Below, piece by piece: positions 30,269 to 34,997 of a stretch of 34,997 nt of DNA. This stretch comes from Bacteroidales bacterium (GTDB lineage Bacteria > Bacteroidota > Bacteroidia > Bacteroidales > UBA932). Both the position numbers and the translations under genes were made by a program. Where the stretch lies: assembly GCA_016288775.1 (NCBI GenBank), contig JAEELG010000001.1, positions 1 through 34,997 on the forward strand, in the 5' to 3' direction. Every line of letters begins with the position of its first letter. The first letter of the stretch is position 1. Below the pieces are notes generated by a model. It saw only the letters and a program-made list of their open reading frames with translations. It did no database searches and was not told the DNA's origin.

Positions 30269-31455
30269 GACGCCTGACGGCCATACTGCTGTTCGCCATC
30301 CTGTCTGTGGCCGCTGCTGCACAGGAGCTTCCTCCGTGCGCATGCCCCGACAGTTCTGCACTCAGGTTCCCGGGCACCAGAGACAGCTTCGACGCTTTCG
30401 CATCGCGTTTGCGCTCATGCAGGGAACGCCCCGACAGCATCGTAACCATCTGGCATGTAGGGGGTTCGCACGTGCAGGCCGGCTGGTTCAGTTCGCGCAT
30501 GAGGCATAATTTCGACTCGCTGGGCATGTATCCGCACGCAGGCCGTGGCTATATCTTCCCCTATCCCCTGGCGCACACCAATTACGACCGCTCGTATTCG
30601 ATAGGCGCAGAGGGAGAATGGACAGGCAGCCGCAGTTCGAATCCTAACCGCAAGATGCCAGTGACCCCGGCATACGGAATCATGGGAATCGCGGCATGCA
30701 CTACCGACACCACAGCGGCCTTCGGCCTGCGGATGGCCGTGCCATTCAACCGACTGCATATCATTTGCGAGGCCCCCACCGCACCGGTTGTCATCAGCGG
30801 CGCCGACACCCTTTCATGCGTGGCAGATACGCTCTTGCATGGTTACGTGGTAGATTTCCACGAGGAAACCGATTCCGTGCGTGTGGAGCCCCGTCTGCAC
30901 GATGGAGAATTCTTCACTCTTACCGGGCTGCTGCCGGAAGTCGATTCCGGAGGCCTTCGGTACATATCCACAGGAGTCAACGGAGCCCGCACCACTACGT
31001 GGACGGAGCGCTGCCCCGAGTTCGTCCGGGAGCTGGGCCCCGTGCACCCCGACCTCGTCATCTGGGGGCTGGGAATCAACGATGCAGCCTGTCCCGGCAA
31101 GGACTTCAATCCCGAACGCCTCAAGCGCAATTACCGGCGCCTTATCGACATGGTGCTTGCCGAGAATCCGGAGTGTGCCTTCGTGTTCATCACCAACAAC
31201 GATTCCTGGCGATGGAGAGGCCGCCGCATGGTGCATAACGACAACGGCCCGGCAGTGCGCCAGGCCATGTATGAGCTCGCCGCGGAATACGGAGGTGCAG
31301 TGTGGGACCTGTTCGGAATAATGGGCGGAGACGGCAGCGCCACTGTCTGGAGAGATGCCGGGCTGATGAAGAATGACCGCCTGCACTTCACCAAAGAAGG
31401 TTACCATTTGCTGGGCGACATGCTCTACGCCGCGCTGGAGGCGGAATTTGAATGA
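30265..31455 (+). CDS. Second SGNH-fold protein with modified nucleophile block
   Basis: A 396-residue exported protein (signal peptide LTAILLFAILSVAAAAQ). Block I reads HVGGSHVQAGW: the serine (Ser68) is kept but the usual Asp of GDS is Gly. Block III is IWGLGINDA, and the Asp-His pair is NDRLHFTKEG (Asp371, His374). Ser, Asn, Asp and His are therefore all present and activity is possible. ATG 30265 (MRRLTAILL) is chosen over a longer frame overlapping the first SGNH gene, because it gives the 4-nt stop/start overlap. It is coupled by ATGA overlap to the MBOAT gene. Confidence 0.8.
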   Translation: MRRLTAILLFAILSVAAAAQELPPCACPDSSALRFPGTRDSFDAFASRLRSCRERPDSIVTIWHVGGSHVQAGWFSSRMRHNFDSLGMYPHAGRGYIFPYPLAHTNYDRSYSIGAEGEWTGSRSSNPNRKMPVTPAYGIMGIAACTTDTTAAFGLRMAVPFNRLHIICEAPTAPVVISGADTLSCVADTLLHGYVVDFHEETDSVRVEPRLHDGEFFTLTGLLPEVDSGGLRYISTGVNGARTTTWTERCPEFVRELGPVHPDLVIWGLGINDAACPGKDFNPERLKRNYRRLIDMVLAENPECAFVFITNNDSWRWRGRRMVHNDNGPAVRQAMYELAAEYGGAVWDLFGIMGGDGSATVWRDAGLMKNDRLHFTKEGYHLLGDMLYAALEAEFE

Positions 31456-33356
31456 TGGGACAGTTGTTCGCATACGACCCCAGCTCGCCGCTGATCTTCA
31501 CCCAGTTCTATTTCTGGGCGTTCTTCGGCGTGGTCTATGCCATCTTTGCGATCGTTGGCAGCAAGCGCCATATGCGCAACGTGTTCCTGTTCTTTGCCAG
31601 CCTTTTCTTCTACTATAAGACCAGCGGTCTGTCGATTCTGATTCTGCTGTTCGTGATCTGCTCCGATTTCTTCATCGCCAAACGGATGGTGAAGGCATCG
31701 CCGGGTACGTTCAGGCGCAAGGCGTGGCTGATCCTGAGCGTGTGCATCGACCTGGGGCTGCTGTGCTACTTCAAGTACGCATATTTCCTGAGCGACGTGC
31801 TGTCGTCTCTCACGGGGGCGGATTTCAAGGTGGTGGACGTATTTGCGCAGTTCGGCAACATGATTGCCGGACGCGAGCTGTTCGACGTTGACAAGATAGT
31901 GCTGCCGGTGGGAATCTCGTTCTTCATCTTCCAGATCATAAGCTACAGCGTGGACGTTTACCGAGGCGACGTGAAGCCCGTGAAGAACATCCTGGACTTC
32001 GGATTCTATGTGAGTTTCTTCCCCCAGCTGGTGGCGGGCCCCATTGTCCGTGCATCTGAATTCATACCTCAGCTGTACAAGGATTTCTCATTGAGCCGCA
32101 GGCAGTTCGGTATTGCTGTATTTTGGATACTGAATGGTCTGGCAAAGAAGATCATACTGAGCGATTACATCGCGGTCAACTTCATCGACAGGGTATTCGA
32201 CAATCCCCTGCTTTTCACCGGATTCGAGAACCTTGCGGCCCTGTTCGCATACTCCCTGCAGGTTTACGCAGACTTCTCGGGATACACCGACATAGCGATC
32301 GGAGTAGCCATGCTGATGGGCTTCTATCTGCCCACGAACTTCAATTCACCGTACAAGGCTCCCAACCCCCAGGACTTCTGGAGACGCTGGCACATGTCGC
32401 TCAGCCGCTGGCTCAAATCGTATCTCTACATTCCCCTGGGAGGCAACCGTCGCGCATCGTTCGGCACCTATTTCTGGATCGTGCTGTTCGCACTCATAGC
32501 GCTGATTCTTTCAGGAAGCTGGGTTGTATCGGTGATTCTGGTGGTTGCGGGACTGTCCATGATCGCACTGGCTTACTGGCGTGAGAGCAGCCGCAAGAAA
32601 CTGTTCTCCAATATCAACCGCTTCATCACCATGCTCTTCGGGGGCATGTGGCACGGTGCCAGCTGGAATTTCATCATCTGGGGTGGCCTGAACGGCATCG
32701 GGATGATTGTCTACATACTTTGGAAGGACATGAAATGGGGCGTGCGCCTGCTGCTGACAGGCCTCTGCGCCGTGTGCCTTGCAGCGTTGTGCCATTTCGA
32801 ACCCGCTCCGGTATGGAACATCCTGAAAGTATGGATGTTCGTGGTGTTCACCGGCACGCTGGTGCGCTTCCTGTATCATCTTGTTAGGCCGGACGCCATG
32901 GGTGCGCCCTCGTCCGGCATGGACAGCGTCCGCCGCAGGAACAGACCGCGCGGACGCGATGCCTGGACGGCCTGGCTGGGCACGGTGTGGGCCATCGCGC
33001 AGACGTTCACATTCATTACGTTTACCCGTCTGTTCTTCCGCAGCGGTTCCAATCTGGACCCTGCAACTGCCAATCAGGTGGCATGGAATACGGCGCGCAA
33101 CATGGTGGCTCAGATTGGCTCCACCTGGGATGTTTCGGTGATTCCCGACGTATGCTCCGGGTACTGGAAAGTGTTTGCCCTGGTGGTGGCGGGAATGGCA
33201 ATCCATCTTCTGCCCGCCCGGCTCAAGCGCCGTTACAGGATATCGTTCGCCTCACTGCCTCTGCCCGTAATGGCTGTTCTGGCTGCTTTGGTAGTTTTCC
33301 TTCTCTATCAGTTCGTAACCGCCGACACTCAGCCGTTCATCTATTTCCAGTTCTGA
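31452..33356 (+). CDS. MBOAT-family membrane O-acyltransferase (AlgI/DltB/PatA-like)
   Basis: A 634-residue inner-membrane protein with about 12 hydrophobic segments. MBOAT motifs: the QVYADFSGYTDIAIGVAMLMG core, then FWRRWHMSLSRWLKSYLYIPLGGNRR (segment around His314) and GGMWHGASWNFIIWGGLNG with the catalytic His401. AlgI-type enzymes pass acetyl groups across the membrane to an extracytoplasmic SGNH partner. Here two SGNH proteins are encoded directly upstream with 4-nt overlaps, giving a complete transfer module. The acceptor (exopolysaccharide, peptidoglycan or surface glycan) is not identifiable, as no glycan synthesis genes are present. ATG 31452 or 31455 can serve. Confidence 0.93.
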   Translation: MMGQLFAYDPSSPLIFTQFYFWAFFGVVYAIFAIVGSKRHMRNVFLFFASLFFYYKTSGLSILILLFVICSDFFIAKRMVKASPGTFRRKAWLILSVCIDLGLLCYFKYAYFLSDVLSSLTGADFKVVDVFAQFGNMIAGRELFDVDKIVLPVGISFFIFQIISYSVDVYRGDVKPVKNILDFGFYVSFFPQLVAGPIVRASEFIPQLYKDFSLSRRQFGIAVFWILNGLAKKIILSDYIAVNFIDRVFDNPLLFTGFENLAALFAYSLQVYADFSGYTDIAIGVAMLMGFYLPTNFNSPYKAPNPQDFWRRWHMSLSRWLKSYLYIPLGGNRRASFGTYFWIVLFALIALILSGSWVVSVILVVAGLSMIALAYWRESSRKKLFSNINRFITMLFGGMWHGASWNFIIWGGLNGIGMIVYILWKDMKWGVRLLLTGLCAVCLAALCHFEPAPVWNILKVWMFVVFTGTLVRFLYHLVRPDAMGAPSSGMDSVRRRNRPRGRDAWTAWLGTVWAIAQTFTFITFTRLFFRSGSNLDPATANQVAWNTARNMVAQIGSTWDVSVIPDVCSGYWKVFALVVAGMAIHLLPARLKRRYRISFASLPLPVMAVLAALVVFLLYQFVTADTQPFIYFQF

Positions 33357-33365
33357 TTCAACAAT

Positions 33366-34997
33366 TCAGAATGACAGCAACAAGCCGGCCAGGAGTGAGC
33401 GGCCGGGCATGGGGTAGCCCTGGACTATCTGGTAGCGGTAATCGAATACATTTGAAAGGCGGAGCGAAACGTCCATGTCCAGCTTCCGGCCTTTGACACA
33501 ATTCCAGGAGAGAGCGGCGTAACTGACACTCCAGGGGGCAATGCGATAGTCGTCTGTGTTTGCGCTGCGCGACCACTTCTCGCCGGTGAACTGGGTGTTC
33601 CAAACAAAACCCCATCGCTTCCAGTTGATACCCAGATCAGCCGAACCGCTGTGAAGCGGGATATACGGCAGCTGGTTGCCATAAGTAAGGCTGCCAGGAG
33701 TGCTGTGATCCAAGGCACGCTGGAATGTGTAACGGAGCGTACAATAAGAATTAAAGTCGTTACGGCTGTATCTCAAGCAACCCTTGAGATCGAGGCCGGT
33801 GATGTCTGCGACACCGATATTCAGCATGGTCCAGCGGAACTGGGACGAGGTGGGAATCGCAACGATCTTGTTGTCAACGCGGTTGAAGTAAGGAGATATG
33901 CGCCCTTCCAAGCTCCAGACGCCGCAGACAGCGTGCAGGTTGAGGTCCACGCCTGTCTGGAACGCCGACTCCGGCTTCAGGGATGAATTACCCATCAGGC
34001 TGTAATAAAGGTCGTTGAAGCTTGGAAGGCGATAGCTTCGCTTGACGAAGGCATCCATCTCAAGCCATTCCACCGGAAGCCAGGCGACACTTGCCGAGGG
34101 CATCCATGCATCCCGCCAAGCATCTTCGCGGGACCATCCGCCGGCGTTCGCATTCGCATAATCGTCATAGGCGCCAGTGTAAGCGATATGTGCGGCAAGG
34201 CGCAGTTTATCCGTTACATACCTGCCGGCCAGAGCCCCGGTGAAAGAAGTCCTACGCGGCGCAACGTTCTGGCCGACATCCGAATCAAGAGCATTGCGCT
34301 GAAGGTCGGTGGAAAGGTCGACCGACCATCCGTCACATACAGTATACGACTGAGCCACAGAAACATACGCCGACTGCTGACGGAAATGCAGATTGTACGG
34401 TATCGCCATGGGGTTCTTTTCAGGATGCGTGTCGTAATGCGTATAATCGTTGGCGTATTTGAGGCGCAGTGCCGTGGAGTAGAGGTCAGTCCAGTCCTGT
34501 TGCAACGATCCCTGGACGAAGACGTTCAGGTCTGTCTGGCGTTCGGCGCTCAGAGGGAAACCCTGCGCCCTGCGTATCACCGGGCCCGGGAAGCCCCGCT
34601 CTGAGCCATACCCATAGAGATGCAGACGCCAGTCTCCCCTCTTCAGCCTGCCGTATATCTGCGTTTCCGCCCGCAGACTGCGGATGTCTCCGTTCTCGCG
34701 TACAAGCGTGGTGTCGAAGTATGGATATGGGTAGTTGCCGGCGCTGCCAAGATACTCTGCCGAAGCCCTCACAGACACAGCGCCCAAGCATTTGTCCCAT
34801 GTTAAGGAAGGGTTGACTGTTCCGAACGATCCTCCCCGGATCCGAAGCTGCAGGCAGTCTTCCACCGGTACGGATGAAGTCAGATGCAGGGAGGCACCGG
34901 AAGCATATTCACGCGCCGTCTGCAGACGCACGTCCTTATGTGCATTGTAAAGAGCAAGGGAGCCGAACCCTTCAATTGAAAGGCGTCCGAGGTCCAC
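33366..34997 (-). CDS. TonB-dependent receptor, BtuB-like (3' part, cut by window edge)
   Basis: The 543 visible residues are the C-terminal beta-barrel of a TonB-dependent receptor; the plug, TonB box, signal peptide and start lie beyond 34997. Barrel signatures: repeated aromatic-flanked strands, KRSYRLPSFNDLYYSLMGN..LKPE (the RxPxxxxLY...N..L.PE motif of BtuB/vitamin B12 or siderophore type receptors), and a last strand NVFDYRYQIVQGYPMPGRSLLAGLLLSF ending in Phe. The substrate (cobalamin, haem or siderophore) cannot be fixed from this part. Its stop is 9 bp from the convergent MBOAT stop. No frameshift is seen in the visible portion. Confidence 0.88.
   Translation of the reverse strand: MDLGRLSIEGFGSLALYNAHKDVRLQTAREYASGASLHLTSSVPVEDCLQLRIRGGSFGTVNPSLTWDKCLGAVSVRASAEYLGSAGNYPYPYFDTTLVRENGDIRSLRAETQIYGRLKRGDWRLHLYGYGSERGFPGPVIRRAQGFPLSAERQTDLNVFVQGSLQQDWTDLYSTALRLKYANDYTHYDTHPEKNPMAIPYNLHFRQQSAYVSVAQSYTVCDGWSVDLSTDLQRNALDSDVGQNVAPRRTSFTGALAGRYVTDKLRLAAHIAYTGAYDDYANANAGGWSREDAWRDAWMPSASVAWLPVEWLEMDAFVKRSYRLPSFNDLYYSLMGNSSLKPESAFQTGVDLNLHAVCGVWSLEGRISPYFNRVDNKIVAIPTSSQFRWTMLNIGVADITGLDLKGCLRYSRNDFNSYCTLRYTFQRALDHSTPGSLTYGNQLPYIPLHSGSADLGINWKRWGFVWNTQFTGEKWSRSANTDDYRIAPWSVSYAALSWNCVKGRKLDMDVSLRLSNVFDYRYQIVQGYPMPGRSLLAGLLLSF

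Noticed and set aside
33351..33371. Inverted repeat TTCTGA/TCAGAA between the MBOAT and TonB-receptor stops
   Set aside because: Only 6 bp with a 9-nt loop and no T tract; too weak to call a terminator.
1..34997. tRNA, rRNA, CRISPR, insertion sequence or phage remains
   Set aside because: Looked for cloverleaf-type ends, spaced repeats, transposase motifs and integrase motifs while reading both strands; none recognised.

Overview
The window comes from a bacterium of the phylum Bacteroidota, most likely a Bacteroidales-type host-associated lineage. The evidence is the promoter grammar (a TAnnTTTG box near -7, sometimes with TTG about 19-20 bp upstream, and few Shine-Dalgarno sites), many SPII lipoproteins and small outer-membrane barrels, a TonB-dependent receptor, families largely confined to Bacteroidota (a DUF4988-type lipoprotein, a DUF5020 Tsx-like channel, a lipoprotein TlpA-like thioredoxin) and LytS/LytTR two-component signalling. 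No rRNA, tRNA, CRISPR array, transposase or phage gene was seen. Assignments rest on reading motifs, not on database searches.

Layout. (1) 140-5875, all on the minus strand, is an envelope-sensing locus. Operon A (lipoprotein 4988, barrel, LytS-type kinase, LytTR regulator ending at 2153) and operon B (lipoprotein 2006, barrel, barrel ending at 140) each have a recognisable promoter. Upstream of each lies a near-identical array of three GTTCA-type half-sites spaced exactly 21 bp. A further barrel (5354-5875) has its own terminator. (2) 6159-9664, minus strand, is an accessory operon: small hypothetical, PstS-like lipoprotein, Nudix hydrolase, iron-sulfur-flavoprotein-like reductase, ElaA-like GNAT and a 5'-truncated Fic gene. 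(3) 9740-10591 is an APH-like kinase expressed divergently. (4) 10665-20378, plus strand, holds a large collagen-repeat lipoprotein and then a tightly coupled cluster: NMT1-type binding protein, dCache-HAMP-PP2C phosphatase, binding-protein/permease fusion, ABC ATPase with an extra C-terminal domain, and a histidine acid phosphatase. (5) 20406-24290 contains a TlpA-like thioredoxin lipoprotein, small secreted unknowns and an S1/P1-type nuclease. (6) 24283-28284, minus strand, is a nucleobase salvage operon: uraA-like permease, apt, Tsx-like outer-membrane channel, AzgA-like permease. (7) 28397-33356 has a small membrane protein and a divergent SGNH-SGNH-MBOAT O-acylation operon. (8) 33366-34997 is the 3' part of a BtuB-like TonB-dependent receptor cut by the window edge.

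The two most unusual systems are these. First, the LytTR circuit: the regulator gene sits directly between two phased operator arrays, and both controlled operons open with a lipoprotein plus barrel pair, suggesting a self-reinforcing envelope-stress or surface-signal regulon. Second, the 13615-19053 cluster: an amino-acid-type ABC transporter is merged with RsbU-type partner-switch parts. In its permease fusion the two lobes of the binding domain are in swapped order (circular permutation), and its ATPase carries a C-terminal domain that looks like a degenerate RsbW-type HATPase fold next to a catalytically intact RsbU-type phosphatase. Both readings are inference from sequence patterns, but each can be tested directly.
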